Translations under genes and position numbers: made by a program
DNA from: Mycolicibacter virginiensis
GTDB taxonomy: Bacteria; Actinomycetota; Actinomycetes; Mycobacteriales; Mycobacteriaceae
DNA length: 64,000 nucleotides
Assembly (NCBI RefSeq): GCF_022374935.2
Contig: NZ_CP092430.2
Coordinates: 4,588,001-4,652,000 of the forward strand
Direction of reading: 5' to 3'
The notes under the pieces: generated by a model
Database searches by the model: none
Seen by the model: the letters and a program-made list of their open reading frames with translations, nothing else
Told to the model about the DNA's origin: nothing
In this document: one piece after another, positions 30,401-39,820 of the stretch
Position numbering within the stretch: the first letter of the stretch is position 1
Layout: every line of letters begins with the position of its first letter

Positions 30401-33400
30401 ACCGGTGCCACCGGCACCACCAGCACCGCCGTTGCCCGAGTTGCTACCCGCCGCGCCGCCGACGCCACCGGCACCACCGGCGCCACCGACGCCACCGGTC
30501 GTGCCGTTGCCTCCGCCGTCGGTGAACCCGTCAGCGCCAGCGAAGCCCTTACCGCCGGCGCCGCCGGCACCACCGTTGCCGTTCGTGGCCGCGTTACCGC
30601 CGGCGCCACCCTGACCGCCGGCCTGGCCGGTCAGCCCGTCGCTGGCCAAGCCGCTGGCGTCGCCACCGTTACCACCGGCCGCACCGTCGCTGCTCTCACC
30701 GGCGTCGCCCGCGGCGCCATCGGCACCCGCCTGCGCACCGGTTCCGCCGGCACCGAAGTTGCCCGCCGCACCGCCGTCGGCGCCATTACCACCGGCACCG
30801 CCAGCACCGGCGTTGTCGGCGCCGCCGCCACCAAGTCCCTTGCCGCCGGCCGCGGCGGTGCCTGCCGCACCACCATTGCCGGCGTCGCCGCCGATACCAC
30901 CGGTGCCATTGGCCGAGGTGCCACCCGCACCACCGGCGCCGCCCGCACCACCGGCACCGGCACTACCGCCGTTGCCACCGGCCGCGCCGGCCACCGTCGC
31001 GTCGTTGGCCGCGCCGCCGTCACCGCCGGAAGCACCGGAACCACCGGCGCCACCAGCACCACCGGTGCCCGAGTTGCTGCCCGCCGCACCGCCGGCACCG
31101 CCAGCGCCACCGGCACCGCCAACGCCACCCGTGGTGCCGTCACCGTTGCCGTCGGTCGTGCCGTTCGCCCCATCGGCTCCCGCACCGCCGGCGCCACCGG
31201 CACCACCGTTGCCGTTCGTGGCCGCGTCACCGCCGGCTCCACCAGCTCCACCGGCCTGACCGGTCTGGCCGTCGCTGGCCAGTCCACTGCCGGCGCCGCC
31301 GTTACCACCGGCCGCGCCATCACTGCTCAGGCCGTCCAGGCCCGCATCGCCAGAGGCACCGCCAGTGACACCGCTGCCACCAGCGCCACCGCTGCCGGCC
31401 GCGCCACCGTCTGCGCCGTTACCACCGGAACCGCCGGCACCGGCGTTGTCGGCGCCGCCGCCGCCAAGTCCCTTGCCACCGGAAGCCGCCAATCCGGCCG
31501 CGCCACCGTTACCGGCGTCACCGCCCGCGCCACCGGTGCCGTTGGCCGAGGAGCCACCAGCACCACCCTTGCCGCCCGCACCACCGGCGCCGGCACTACC
31601 GCCGTCACCTCCGGCAGCACCGGCCACCGTCGCGTCATCGGCGGCACCGCCGTTACCGCCGACACCACCCTGACCACCGGCGCCACCGGCGCCACCGGTA
31701 CCGGAGTTGGATCCGGCCGCACCGCCGGCGCCACCCTGGCCGCCGGCGCCGGCGTTGCCACCCGCGGTACCGCTGCCGCTGTTGTCCGTCGTGCCTTGCG
31801 TGCCATTGGCACCCGCGCCGCCGGCGCCGCCCGCGCCGCCGTTGCCATCGATGGCGGCGTTGCCGCCCTGACCACCGACGCCACCGGCCTGTCCGGTTAC
31901 GCCATCGCTGGCCAGACCGACGCCCTTGCCACCGGCGCCACCGGCGCCACCGTTGCTTCCCGCACCGACACTGCCCGCGCTACCGGCGGCGCCGCCGTCG
32001 GTCCCGGCACCCGCCGCACCGGCCGCGCCGCCGACCGCGCCATCGCCACCTTGGCCACCGGCGCCGGCTGCGTCGAAGCCACCACCGCCGAGGCCCGCGC
32101 CACCATCCGCGGCCTGGCCGGCCGCGCCACCGTTACCCGCGGCTCCGCCGGCACCACCGGCGCCGATCGCGGAGACACCACCCGCACCACCATCGCCACC
32201 GATGCCGCCGGCGCCGGCGTTACCACCGGTGCCGCCGGTGTTGCCGGCTGCCGTCGCGTCGTCGGCCGCGCCACCGTTACCACCGGTGCCGCCGGTTCCG
32301 CCCGCGCCGCCTACGCCGCCCGTGCCGGAGTTGGTGCCGCCGGCACCACCGATGCCGCCCGCACCGCCGGCACCACCCGTTGCACCCGCGGTGCCGTTGC
32401 CGTTGCCGTCGGTGACACCGTGCTCACCGGTCGCACCCCGGCCACCGGCGCCGCCCGCGCCACCGTCGCCATCGGTACCGGCGTCGCCACCGTTACCGCC
32501 CTGGCCACCGGCCTGCGCGGTGCCGTCGCCCAGGAGCTCGCCTGCGCCACCGACACCACCGGCCCCACCATTGCCCTCGACACCGTCAACACCCGTCGCA
32601 CCGGTCGCGGCGTACGCGGACCCGCCGCTGGAGCCGCCCTTACCACCGGTACCGCCCTGGCCCGCAGTGGAGCCGGCCGCACTACCACCGTTACCGCCGG
32701 AGCCCGCCGCTGCGGCGTTACCGCCACCGGCACCGGCACCACCGGCACCACCATTGCCGGCCTGACCACCGGCGCCACCGTCGCCACCGATACCACCGAC
32801 ACCGTGCGCACCCGCGGTGCCGTGCGCCGAAGTACCGCCAGCACCACCAGCGCCACCGACACCACCCACGCCGCCGTTGCCGGCCGTGCTGGTCGCGTCA
32901 CCACCGTCGCCACCGTTGTCACCGCTACCGGCGGCCGCGTCCACGCCCGCGAGACCGTCGGCACCGGCACCACCGATACCACCGGTGCCACCTCGGCCAC
33001 CCGCACCACCGGCACCACCATTGCCGGCCTGCGAACCACCGGCACCACCAGCGCCACCGACACCACCGGCGCCACCGGCCAGACCCGTGGTGCCATTGCC
33101 GTTGACATCGGTGTGCCCGGCCAGACCGACCGCACCGTCACCACCGACGCCACCGGCGCCACCGTTGCCCAGCGAACCACCGTCACCACCACGGCCGCCA
33201 GCACCACCGGCTGTGCCTGCGATGGTGGCGTCGGCACCGTCACCACCACGACCACCGTTACCACCACCGGTCGCCGCCGCACCCGCATTACCCGCGGTAC
33301 CCGGGGTCGAACCGGCACCACCGGCACCGGCCACACCGGCGTCACCACCGCGACCACCGGCACCGCCATCGACATACTTCGAGTCGCCGTCGGCGCCATC

Positions 33401-34561
33401 GCCGCCGTTGCCTCCGAGACCGGCGTTACCACCGTTACCGCCGGTGCTACCGGCACCAGCAGCACCGGCGGAACCGAGCAGACCACCAGAGCCACCGGCA
33501 CCACCGAGACCCGCGGCACCACCGGCACCACCGTTACCGCCATTACCCGCAGCGCCACCGGCACCGCCGGCGACGGTGGCGTCGATGCCGTCGCCGCCAT
33601 CGCCACCGTTACCACCATCGGCACCGGCACCACCGGCACCACCCTTACCGCCGGAACCGATCAGCCACGAACCCTTACCACCGGCACCACCATTACCACC
33701 AGCACCACCATTAGCACCGGCAAGACCATTCAGCCCAGCACCAACCGCCGCCCCAGCAGCACCCACCGCACCATCGCCACCAAGACCACCATTGCCGCCC
33801 GAACCGAACGCCAACCCAAGACCATCACCACCGGCACCACCAACACCACCGGCACCACCAGCGATACCAGCACCCGCAGCACCACCATCACCGCCGATAC
33901 CCATCCACCAGCCACCGTTACCACCGGCGCCACCGTCACCACCATCAACACCCGCACCACCGGCGCCACCATCGCCGAACATGCCCGCCGAACCACCAAC
34001 ACCACCAGTGCCATCAGCAGCCGTACCACCAGCACCACCATCACCGAACCACAAACCACCAGCACCACCAGCAGCCTGCGCCAGCGTCCCACCATCAATA
34101 CCGTCAGCACCATTGCCGATCAGAATCTGACCGAACCCAAAAATATTGATGAAGTCATTAACCGCAGACCCAAACGAACTATTGATCCACGCCTGACCCA
34201 AGTCATGCCACGGGTCATAGAACAACGACCCAAACCAATCATCAGCAGCAGCCGAACCCGGCACACCCGCCAACGACGCATCAAACGACAAACCCACATT
34301 CGACAGCAACGGCTCCCACGAAGCCTGATCAAACAACGTCTCCCACGACGACGCCTGACTCAAATCACCAAGAGCCCCAGCCAAATCCGAACCAACCAGA
34401 TCAACAACCCAATCCAGCTCATCCGCATGCGCAACAGGCGCCGAAGACAACGGCGACAACCCAAACGCCAAAAACGCCCCAACCGCACTACCGGCACCCA
34501 ACAGACGGCGGCCACGCCGACGTGAGTGACCGTTGCCCGAAGCGTTACGTCCTACTGCCAT
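24500..34561 (-). CDS. Giant PGRS-like secreted protein, 3353 residues
   Basis: The open frame extends to 34612, but ATG at 34561 ([17 protein letters not shown]) is preferred because AGGA lies eight bases upstream and the n-region then matches paralogues. The signal peptide with [15 protein letters not shown] ends VAHA-DE, followed by the same N-domain as the downstream gene ([26 protein letters not shown]). The body is a continuous Gly-rich array with large internal super-repeats, for example blocks with [20 protein letters not shown] and [15 protein letters not shown] recurring every 125 or so residues around 30100-31700. It sits 86 bp downstream of the RPY repeat gene 34648-37056. An exceptionally long surface protein is inferred. 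Confidence 0.9.
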   Translation of the reverse strand: MAVGRNASGNGHSRRRGRRLLGAGSAVGAFLAFGLSPLSSAPVAHADELDWVVDLVGSDLAGALGDLSQASSWETLFDQASWEPLLSNVGLSFDASLAGVPGSAAADDWFGSLFYDPWHDLGQAWINSSFGSAVNDFINIFGFGQILIGNGADGIDGGTLAQAAGGAGGLWFGDGGAGGTAADGTGGVGGSAGMFGDGGAGGAGVDGGDGGAGGNGGWWMGIGGDGGAAGAGIAGGAGGVGGAGGDGLGLAFGSGGNGGLGGDGAVGAAGAAVGAGLNGLAGANGGAGGNGGAGGKGSWLIGSGGKGGAGGAGADGGNGGDGGDGIDATVAGGAGGAAGNGGNGGAGGAAGLGGAGGSGGLLGSAGAAGAGSTGGNGGNAGLGGNGGDGADGDSKYVDGGAGGRGGDAGVAGAGGAGSTPGTAGNAGAAATGGGNGGRGGDGADATIAGTAGGAGGRGGDGGSLGNGGAGGVGGDGAVGLAGHTDVNGNGTTGLAGGAGGVGGAGGAGGSQAGNGGAGGAGGRGGTGGIGGAGADGLAGVDAAAGSGDNGGDGGDATSTAGNGGVGGVGGAGGAGGTSAHGTAGAHGVGGIGGDGGAGGQAGNGGAGGAGAGGGNAAAAGSGGNGGSAAGSTAGQGGTGGKGGSSGGSAYAATGATGVDGVEGNGGAGGVGGAGELLGDGTAQAGGQGGNGGDAGTDGDGGAGGAGGRGATGEHGVTDGNGNGTAGATGGAGGAGGIGGAGGTNSGTGGVGGAGGTGGTGGNGGAADDATAAGNTGGTGGNAGAGGIGGDGGAGGVSAIGAGGAGGAAGNGGAAGQAADGGAGLGGGGFDAAGAGGQGGDGAVGGAAGAAGAGTDGGAAGSAGSVGAGSNGGAGGAGGKGVGLASDGVTGQAGGVGGQGGNAAIDGNGGAGGAGGAGANGTQGTTDNSGSGTAGGNAGAGGQGGAGGAAGSNSGTGGAGGAGGQGGVGGNGGAADDATVAGAAGGDGGSAGAGGAGGKGGAGGSSANGTGGAGGDAGNGGAAGLAASGGKGLGGGGADNAGAGGSGGNGADGGAAGSGGAGGSGVTGGASGDAGLDGLSSDGAAGGNGGAGSGLASDGQTGQAGGAGGAGGDAATNGNGGAGGAGGAGADGANGTTDGNGDGTTGGVGGAGGAGGAGGAAGSNSGTGGAGGAGGSGASGGDGGAANDATVAGAAGGNGGSAGAGGAGGAGGAGGTSANGTGGIGGDAGNGGAAGTAAAGGKGLGGGGADNAGAGGAGGNGADGGAAGNFGAGGTGAQAGADGAAGDAGESSDGAAGGNGGDASGLASDGLTGQAGGQGGAGGNAATNGNGGAGGAGGKGFAGADGFTDGGGNGTTGGVGGAGGAGGVGGAAGSNSGNGGAGGAGGTGASGGKGGAAADATVAGAAGGNGGSAGAGGAGGAGGAGGTSANGTGGTGGDAGDGGAAGTAAAGGKGLGGGGADNAGNGGAGGNGADGGAAGSVGAGGTGAQVGADGGAGEAGLSSDGAAGGNGGDGSGLASDGLTGQGGGHGGAGGNAAALGNGGTGGTGGVGATVAGITDPNGNGTAGFLGGVGGNGGTGGSGGTTSGNGGTGGNAGNGGNGGAGGAGADATVADTAGGYGGNAGAGGQGGTGGTGGVANNGTGGAGGNAGNGGNAGIAGKGGTGLGGGGAANAGAGGAGGAGADGGSAGAQGVGGTGTATGAQGGAGNSGQGSDGGAGGQGGAGTGLIGGTNTGQGGGAGGAGGEGSSVRNGGAGGNGGAGATVDGITDLNGNGTDGADGGAGGVGGAGGAGGSVSGNGGAGGSGGAAGHGGNGGNGSDGTAGINAGAGTGGNGTNGGDAGDGGKGGNGGQGGNGGAGGSATNGATGAAGAGGVGGNAGDAGNAGNGGQGGHGAGGGAGVKAGNGGAGGQGGVRGEAGATAGEGGWNGDNTEQAADGAAGAAATGGNGGAGGNGGAGVVHADASPQAGGDGGRGGAAGPVGVGGAGGNGGIGSAGTAGVDGVVDGAGNGGSGTNGGLGGAGGAGGDGGEGGSISGDAGAGGAGGAGGAGGRGGSGANGANAASVAFGSGLSGGNGGYGGDGGSGGLGGNGGAGGVGGTATLGNNGAAGAGGVGGQGGAAGNAGNGGTGANGAGGGSNAIAGHGGNGGDGGDRGAIGLGGKGGLSGDGNQAVNGGNGGAATGGNGGAGGRGGNGATLANGNPQSGGAGGLGGDAGTYGNGGAGGAGGAGSVGGNGASGTSSSVNGISGQSGGAGGDGGAGGKGGSIAGNGGAGGGAGAAGNGGNGGNGFQGKAGLDAVAGTGGAGSNGGNGGNGGSGGNGGNGGNGGAGGTATNGTAGLNGLGTVGGNAGNAGTGADGGRGGNGAGGGVNSLAGSGGNGGAGGNVGTAGIGGIGGFNGDGVTQRADGTDGLAGAHGGNGGNGGNGGNAVGTTQAGGKAGNGGDGGNIGNGGNGGNGGSGTTGAAGITGGDGNGTDGTSGTAGAVGGNGGNGGSISGNGGNGGNGGNGGSGGNGGNGTAGTGGSAGGSGGDGGNAAAGAAGGKGGSAVSGTAGNGGNGGNAGNAGNGGTGANGSGGGNNTQAGAGGNGGDGGDRAAAGLGGAGGTGTGGSGKAGTDGALGIGGNGGNAGHGGTGQVLADGSSQAGGNGGFGGAAGTIGNGGAGGNGGTGSVGSNGIIDGSGNGTNGAVGGSGGNGGVGGAGGSISGNGGAGGRGGTGGTGGIGGVAQGTDGQNAVAGSGADGGNGGNAGISGNGGAGGHGGAGALGGTATNGTQGSTGAGGVGGNGGAGGAAGRGGNGGNGAGGGADHTAGDGGDGGAGGYAGYGGAAGNGGIGGDNTIAADGKAGADGNPSTGNGGNGGQGGAGVMLGDGVAQAGGSGGDGGAGGAVGNGGNGGAGGAGATGSNGITEASGNGTNGVAGGNGGHGGSGGAGGSQGGNGGVGGVGGAAGSGGNGGNAANGTAGVNAAVGSGGNGTNGGDATGTAGNGAAGGIGGNGGFGGSSAHGSAGADGVGGKGGNGGNAGNAGDGGRGGDGAGGGANAVAGSGGNGGNSSSTAGTSGTAGVGGWNADHSVQAAGGTAGAAGSTGDGGAGGNGGAGQGSHQSGGDGGSGGSSTAQYGDGGKGGNGGAGTIGSAGVAGADGGKGGSGGNAGLNGTGGAGGNGGSGGVGYTGTNGTTGTTGTAGSGSGGKGGNGGTGGDGGDGTAGGNGGAAGNGGSGGTQSGNGGAGGIGGSGGNGGGGGNGGTGGTGGAGSKGGLFGKGGAGGTGGNGGTGGDGGNGGNAGAGGQGGAAPGAGIAGADGADGAIGTGGSGGTAGAGGTGGAGGAAGTGGSAGSKGGNGTNGTAGTAGLDGQPAP
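33574..34496 (-). repeat. Near-identical 5' module, copy in the 24500-34561 gene
   Basis: Partner of 23442-24364 with the same length and reading frame. The two genes differ completely upstream of the module, in their n-regions and leaders, and diverge again inside the repeats. This indicates recent gene conversion or a recent module transfer rather than whole-gene duplication. Confidence 0.9.
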
Positions 34562-34647
34562 TTGGGTTTTCCTATCTGTGTGGCCCACAGTTGTGCTCGC
34601 TTTGTCTGTCATGAAGTTGGATTTGGCGGCTTACCCGCTCAGCAGGT

Positions 34648-37056
34648 TCAGCCGTAGAAGCCCAATGCCGCGGCGATCTGGTTCGGAATGTCGTTGAGCC
34701 ACTCCGACGCCACGCCGAAGAAGTTGCCGTTGATGCCGAACAGGCCCAGGTCGGACAGCCCCAGCCCGTCGATCAGGCCGTTGATGTCGAGGCTGCCCAG
34801 GCCGAGGTCGGTGAGCAGCGAGTTGATCGTGATGCCATCGAGACCCAGGTTGGAGACGATGGTGTCCAGATCGAAGGTGTCCAGGCCGATCCAGCCGAGG
34901 AAGGTCCCCAGCGTGGGGTCGCCGAGCACACTGGTCATCAGGTCGGTGATGAACGTGTCCAAGTGGACCTCGTCCAGACCCAGACCACCCAGGATGCTCT
35001 CGATCGAGACCCCGCCCAACAGGCTGTTGATGAACTCGTCGAGCGACTGGTCGTTCAGGCCCAGGCCGTTGAGAATGCCGGCGATCGAGATGCTGCTCAA
35101 CCCGAGGCGGTCGATGAACATGTCGATGTCGATGTTGTTCAGGCCGAGGTTATTGAAGATCGCCTGGATGTAGATGTCGTTCAAGCCGAGACTGTCGATC
35201 AGGCCGGACAGACTGACGCTGCCCATGCCCCAGTCCTCGAACAGTGAGAGCAGCGTGGTGTCGGTCAGCCCCAGTCCGGCGACAGCATTCGTGAAGAGCT
35301 CCGTCAGGGTCGGGTCGAAGCCCCAGGCGGTGAGGAACTGCTCAAGAGTGACGTTGCCGGTCAGATTGCCCAGTCCGTCGAACAACTGCTCGAGCGTGTA
35401 GTTACCGAGGCCCATGGCATCAAGGCCCTGGAACACGGTGATGTTGGACATGTTCAGGCCCTCGACAACTTGGCCGACGGTGTTGGTGCCCATCACCGCC
35501 GCCAGCGTCGGGTTGCCGGCCTTCTCAAGCAGGGAGGCCTGATCGGGGGCGAGAACGCCCAACGGTGTCACAGCCAGGTTCGCGTAATTCGGGTCTGGGC
35601 TAGGAAGCGTGTACATCAAGTCGACGAGCACAACGTCGCTGACCGGAGTGTCGGGCGGGTAACCCATGGTGTTCTCGCCGATCGGCATCATGTCGATCAG
35701 ATCCGCGACGGTCTGGCTGCCGAACGGCCCCATCAGGTCGCCCAAGGTGGCGCCGGGCGGGAACATCGAGAGCATCATTTCCATCAGCGGCGTGCTGCCG
35801 GTGATGTCCGGTCCGAGGAACCCATCGTTGAGCAGGTCGATCAGCGTCTGGTCGCCGTACTCGCCCAACATTCCGGCGAGCGCGCCGATGGTGATGTTGC
35901 CGAGGCCCATCTGCTCGAAGAGGTCGGTCAGTGGGGGGTCGCCGAGCGAATCGGTCAGCAATCCGCCGATGGTCCAGGACGGGTCGATCAGGCTGGCCAG
36001 GGACTCGTTGCCCGTGGCGCCGAGCAGATCCTTGATCAGGCCACCGACGGTGGCGTCGTCACCGCCGACGAAGCTCAGGATGAGCTCGGACAGGCTGGGG
36101 TTGCCGATGTCGGTCTGGTTGAGCAGTGCGATCAGCAGGCTGGCGACCGAGTCGCCGGGCTGGATTCCACCGAGGCTCTCCAACAGCTCAGCGATGGTGG
36201 GGTTGCCGATGCCGGCCTCGTTGAAGACGCCGATCAGCAAGTCGGAGAGCGATTGGGTACCGATGCCCATGTCGTTGAGCAGGTCCACCGGCGTCATGTG
36301 GCCAAAGCCGAGCCCGTCGAGCAGGTCGATGATCAGCGTTTCCAGCGGAACATCGCCGATACCGGCCTGCGACAACAACTGGGTGATGGTGGTGTCACCC
36401 ATGCCGGACAGATCGACCACATCACCGATGTTGAAGTTGGCATCGATCGGCTGTCCCGGGGTCAAGATGCCGTTGAACAACGGGAAGTAGGCGCCCCCGA
36501 AGTCGACTCCGCTGCTGCCGTTGAGAAAGGCGTCCAACAGCGTCGCCGGCGCACCGACCAGCGCCGAGAACGCCTTCATCGGGTCGGTGAAGAGGTTGCT
36601 GAAGATTTCCTCCATGACCTGCTGGAACGCGTTGCCCATGGTCACCCATGGGCCAATGCCTGCCAGCAGCGAAGCGGCCCAGGTCGGCAGCTGCAGGTCG
36701 ATCTCCGCTGGGAACGGGAAGATCTGGACGCCGACGGTGGGCATCGAGTTGGTGAAGATGTTGATGACATCCGGGATGCCGTTGATCGCCTCTTGCGGGT
36801 GCGTGATGATGTGCTGCAGCAGCCCCCACATGTCCACTGAGTTCTGGTTCAGCGCCTGTAGGTTCGCGATGGTGTGCTCGAACAGATCGGTATAGGGCGA
36901 GAAGAAGCCCGACGTGAGCGCAACGCCGCGCTGCTCGATCGTCGCGAGCTGGTGCTGCAGCTGCGGCAGGTTGGCGGCCACGGGCGGAACCGCGACCAGG
37001 CCCACCCCGGCAACAGCCAGGCCGGTGGTGACGTACGGACGAAGTGTTTGCTGCAT
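34648..37056 (-). CDS. RPY envelope protein with long LGLxxxTL repeats
   Basis: 802 residues from ATG at 37056, with GGGAGGG just upstream; the open frame begins at 37113. The N-terminus MQQTLRPYVTTGLAVAGVG matches the RPY proteins at 1392 and 10845, and a signal segment ends near PPVAA. Residues to about 220 share their domain (GIGPWVTMGNAF, DAFLNG, FPLFNGILTPGQ). From about residue 235 onward the protein is built of short repeats of roughly 14-25 residues with consensus LGLxxxxLxxLLxxxGLG, such as NPTIAELLESLGGI and NNIDIDMFIDRLGLSSISIA. A regular solenoid is likely. It lies 49 bp after the paralogue at 37106-39409. Function is unknown. Confidence 0.88.
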   Translation of the reverse strand: MQQTLRPYVTTGLAVAGVGLVAVPPVAANLPQLQHQLATIEQRGVALTSGFFSPYTDLFEHTIANLQALNQNSVDMWGLLQHIITHPQEAINGIPDVINIFTNSMPTVGVQIFPFPAEIDLQLPTWAASLLAGIGPWVTMGNAFQQVMEEIFSNLFTDPMKAFSALVGAPATLLDAFLNGSSGVDFGGAYFPLFNGILTPGQPIDANFNIGDVVDLSGMGDTTITQLLSQAGIGDVPLETLIIDLLDGLGFGHMTPVDLLNDMGIGTQSLSDLLIGVFNEAGIGNPTIAELLESLGGIQPGDSVASLLIALLNQTDIGNPSLSELILSFVGGDDATVGGLIKDLLGATGNESLASLIDPSWTIGGLLTDSLGDPPLTDLFEQMGLGNITIGALAGMLGEYGDQTLIDLLNDGFLGPDITGSTPLMEMMLSMFPPGATLGDLMGPFGSQTVADLIDMMPIGENTMGYPPDTPVSDVVLVDLMYTLPSPDPNYANLAVTPLGVLAPDQASLLEKAGNPTLAAVMGTNTVGQVVEGLNMSNITVFQGLDAMGLGNYTLEQLFDGLGNLTGNVTLEQFLTAWGFDPTLTELFTNAVAGLGLTDTTLLSLFEDWGMGSVSLSGLIDSLGLNDIYIQAIFNNLGLNNIDIDMFIDRLGLSSISIAGILNGLGLNDQSLDEFINSLLGGVSIESILGGLGLDEVHLDTFITDLMTSVLGDPTLGTFLGWIGLDTFDLDTIVSNLGLDGITINSLLTDLGLGSLDINGLIDGLGLSDLGLFGINGNFFGVASEWLNDIPNQIAAALGFYG

Positions 37057-37105
37057 GACGCCCTCCCGGACGGAAGTTCCGAAGTTGCTTTGCCGTTCAG
37101 GTCGT

Positions 37106-39409
37106 TTAGCCACCGAGCACCGCCGTGATCTGGTCCCCTAGGCCGTCAAGCCAGTAGGACATCGAGCCCCAGAACTCGCTGATCTGGGCGTTGATCACGG
37201 TCATATCTCCAAGACCCATGGAGGTCAGGAGCTCGTCGACGGTCTGGGTGCCGAAGTCGCCGAGCAGCGCACTGACCGTTGAGGTCCCGAACAGCGAGTC
37301 GATCAACTCGTTGAGGGTCTGATCGCCCAGGCCCAGGGCGAGCATCTGGTCGGCGATGGTGGTGATGCCGAAGAACTGGTCGAACAGGTCGCTGAGCGAC
37401 TGGCCGCCGAGGCCGAAGTCGTTGAGCATGTCGTTGAGGGTCTGCGGTCCCAGCGCCTGACGGATGATGTCGTCGAGGTGCATGCTGCCCAGTCCACCGT
37501 CGTCCAGTGCGTTGGCGACGGTTTGGTCACCGAAGGTCTGGTTGAGCAGTTCACTCATGGTCTGGTCGCCCAGACCCGACGCGCTGAGCATGTCGATGAT
37601 GGTCTGGTCGGCGGGCACCAGCTGGTCGATCAGGTCCGCCAGGGTGGTGTTGCCCATGACGCCGAGCAGCGACGAGAGCGGCGCGTCGGGCATACCAGCC
37701 AGCACCAGTTCGGTCAGGGTCTGATCGGCCATGCCCGAGTCGGCGAGCATCTGCCCCAGCGTCATCGAGAAGTTTTGCTGGATCATGTCGGCGAGGCTCA
37801 TCTCGGCCATCGGGCCGAGCATCACAGAAAGCGGCTCGTCCAGCTGGGCGCCCAGCATGCTGGCGATGGTGGTACCCGCCAGGGAGTCGGACAGCAGGGC
37901 GTCACCACCCTTGTCCAGCGGAGTCATGCCGGTAGCCACGAGCATGTCGTTGATCGTGAGATTGCCGGTGATGTAGGACAGGTTGCCGAAGATCGTGCCC
38001 AGCGACAGGTTCGTGATACCCAACAGGTCGGTGACGTCCCGGGCTGTGACAGCGCCGAAGCCCGCGTAACCCATAACGTCGGCCACCGTGGTGTCGCCGA
38101 AGGGACCGAGGATGCTGACGGCCAACTGCCCCACGTCAGCGTCGGCAAGGCCGGCCTGACTGAGCAGGTCCATCATCGTCTGGTTGCCCAGACCCAGGCC
38201 GCCGAGCAGCGAGGTGATGAACTCGTGGGTGGTCTGGGCGCCGAGCCCGGTGGCGTCAAGCAGGTCCGCCGGGGTTTGACCGCCGAGGCCCAGTGCTTCC
38301 ACCGCCGTTTGCAGCAGTCCGTTGAGCGTCAGGTCGCCGGCGCCGATGTCACCGAGGAGCTCGTTGACCGTCGGGTCGCCGATGCCCAGCGCGTTGAGCA
38401 CGTCCATACCCAGGTCGGCCAGCTTGAGGTCGGCCAAGCCGACGTCGCCGGCGATGTCGACGACCGTCGGGTTGTCGAAGCCCAGGGCATGGGTGAAGTC
38501 GATCGCAAGGTCGGCGACCTGAACATTGCCGATGCCCAGCTGGTCCATGAGCTCAGCGATGGTCGGGTTGCCGATGCCCACCGCGTCGAAGACGGTGCTC
38601 AGCACGCTGGAGACCTCAAGGCTGCCCAGGCCGAGGGCGTTGATGACGTCGACGGGGGTGTCGTCGCCCATGCCGAGGCTGTCCAGCAGGCCGGTCAACA
38701 TGCCCGCCACCTGCAGCGTGCCGATGCCGGTCTGGTCGAGCAGGCTGGCGATGGTCTGGTCGCCGATGTTGAGGTTGTTGGCCAGCTCTTCGGCCGTCTG
38801 GTCGATGATCAGGTTCTGACCGGGGACCAGCAGGCCGTTGAAGACGGGGATGCTGATGCCGGCCACGTCGATGGTGCTGGTGCCGTTCAGCCACGCGTCG
38901 AGCAGACGCGGGACCGCGGTGAAGATCGCCGCGAACGGGTCCAGCGGGTCGTTGGGGTTGAAGATCTGGTTGAGGATGTCCTGCATCGCGTCGTTGACCG
39001 TGACCAGCGGGCCGATGATCCCCATGCCGATGGTCAGGATCGGCGAGAGCAGAACCATGAGCGGGTCGGAGCCGCTGATCGACGGCATGATGCTGGTCAG
39101 GAAGTCGAAGACCTCCGGGAGCCGCGACAGCGAGCTCGGGTCACTGAAGATCTGCTCAAGCAGGTTGATCCACCCGTTGTCAGATCCCATCGCCACCAGG
39201 TTGGTGGCGGTGTTGTTGAACAGGTCCTGCCACGGCCCGAAGAAGTCCGCCGTGAGTTTCACAGGATGGTGCTGGGCCATCTCATAGGACTGTCGAGGCT
39301 CAACTTGGGGCCGCAGCACCGCGGCGGGAACCGCCCCGTTAACCGCGATCAACGCGGCACCCGCGATCGCGACACCGGGGGTGACGTACGGGCGAAGCGC
39401 GAGCTGCAT
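37106..39409 (-). CDS. RPY envelope protein with long G(N/D)QTL repeats
   Basis: 767 residues from ATG at 39409; the ATG at 39412 is in frame, but AGGAG is better spaced for the second. It begins MQLALRPYVTPGVAIAGAA, with a signal segment. Residues to about 215 contain IIGPLVTVNDAM, LDAWLNGTSTIDVAG and IPVFNGLLVPGQ, as in the neighbour. The rest consists of short repeats with GLGDQTLNELID, GNQTMMDLLSQAGLAD and similar units, and the last segment is SYWLDGLGDQITAVLGG. First gene of the four-gene minus-strand unit that ends with the two giant PGRS-like genes. It is a paralogue of 34648-37056, probably an ancient tandem duplicate. Confidence 0.88.
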   Translation of the reverse strand: MQLALRPYVTPGVAIAGAALIAVNGAVPAAVLRPQVEPRQSYEMAQHHPVKLTADFFGPWQDLFNNTATNLVAMGSDNGWINLLEQIFSDPSSLSRLPEVFDFLTSIMPSISGSDPLMVLLSPILTIGMGIIGPLVTVNDAMQDILNQIFNPNDPLDPFAAIFTAVPRLLDAWLNGTSTIDVAGISIPVFNGLLVPGQNLIIDQTAEELANNLNIGDQTIASLLDQTGIGTLQVAGMLTGLLDSLGMGDDTPVDVINALGLGSLEVSSVLSTVFDAVGIGNPTIAELMDQLGIGNVQVADLAIDFTHALGFDNPTVVDIAGDVGLADLKLADLGMDVLNALGIGDPTVNELLGDIGAGDLTLNGLLQTAVEALGLGGQTPADLLDATGLGAQTTHEFITSLLGGLGLGNQTMMDLLSQAGLADADVGQLAVSILGPFGDTTVADVMGYAGFGAVTARDVTDLLGITNLSLGTIFGNLSYITGNLTINDMLVATGMTPLDKGGDALLSDSLAGTTIASMLGAQLDEPLSVMLGPMAEMSLADMIQQNFSMTLGQMLADSGMADQTLTELVLAGMPDAPLSSLLGVMGNTTLADLIDQLVPADQTIIDMLSASGLGDQTMSELLNQTFGDQTVANALDDGGLGSMHLDDIIRQALGPQTLNDMLNDFGLGGQSLSDLFDQFFGITTIADQMLALGLGDQTLNELIDSLFGTSTVSALLGDFGTQTVDELLTSMGLGDMTVINAQISEFWGSMSYWLDGLGDQITAVLGG

Positions 39410-39820
39410 CATGCTCTCCTACGGACACTGACTACGGACGTTGCTTAAACTTACATGAGTTTTCCGCTTTGTCGAACCGTAATTTTTATAAGGAAAACAG
39501 TCGTAAAAACCCTGGCTGATTGCACGTGAGGCGATAGATGTCCATCAGGCAGGAAGGACGTATCCCCATGTCACCGTGGTGTGCACCATGACCCCAAGCA
39601 GAACTCTTGGGTTTTGTTAATGATTATTCTGCGGGGTGTGGCGACGCTTAGGTAGGGACGTTCTGGGCGGGGCGGCGCCGCCGACAGAGCCAGAGCATCT
39701 GCAAGAAAGTCGCCACACGGTCCCGAACAAGCAGCCGGCGCCGGAAGTTGAACGTGGGCCTGCTGGGCTTCGCCTTCAAGCCAGCCAAGCACCAGCAGCG
39801 GTCCCAGCGGGATCTTGAGG
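39410..39820. other. Promoter region of the 24-kb operon
   Basis: 411 bp without a gene between the RPY repeat gene and the acyl-AMP ligase. Minus-strand GTTTAAGCAACGTCC at 39437-39451 resembles the leader element of the PGRS-like genes at 53300 and 57485. An AT-rich stretch (39481-39498) contains GGAAAAC at 39492, an inverted partner of GTTTTCC at 39459. A second AT-rich patch lies near 39614-39632. The promoter is inferred. Confidence 0.45.

Noticed and set aside
25265..34525. A 3086-codon plus-strand open frame antisense to the second giant gene
   Set aside because: Same compositional artefact; it changes from Ala/Val/Thr to Thr/Arg-rich text exactly where the real gene changes codon use.
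15358..34561. CRISPR-like arrays within the repeats
   Set aside because: The repeats are in-frame triplet-based protein-coding repeats of irregular length without unique spacers.
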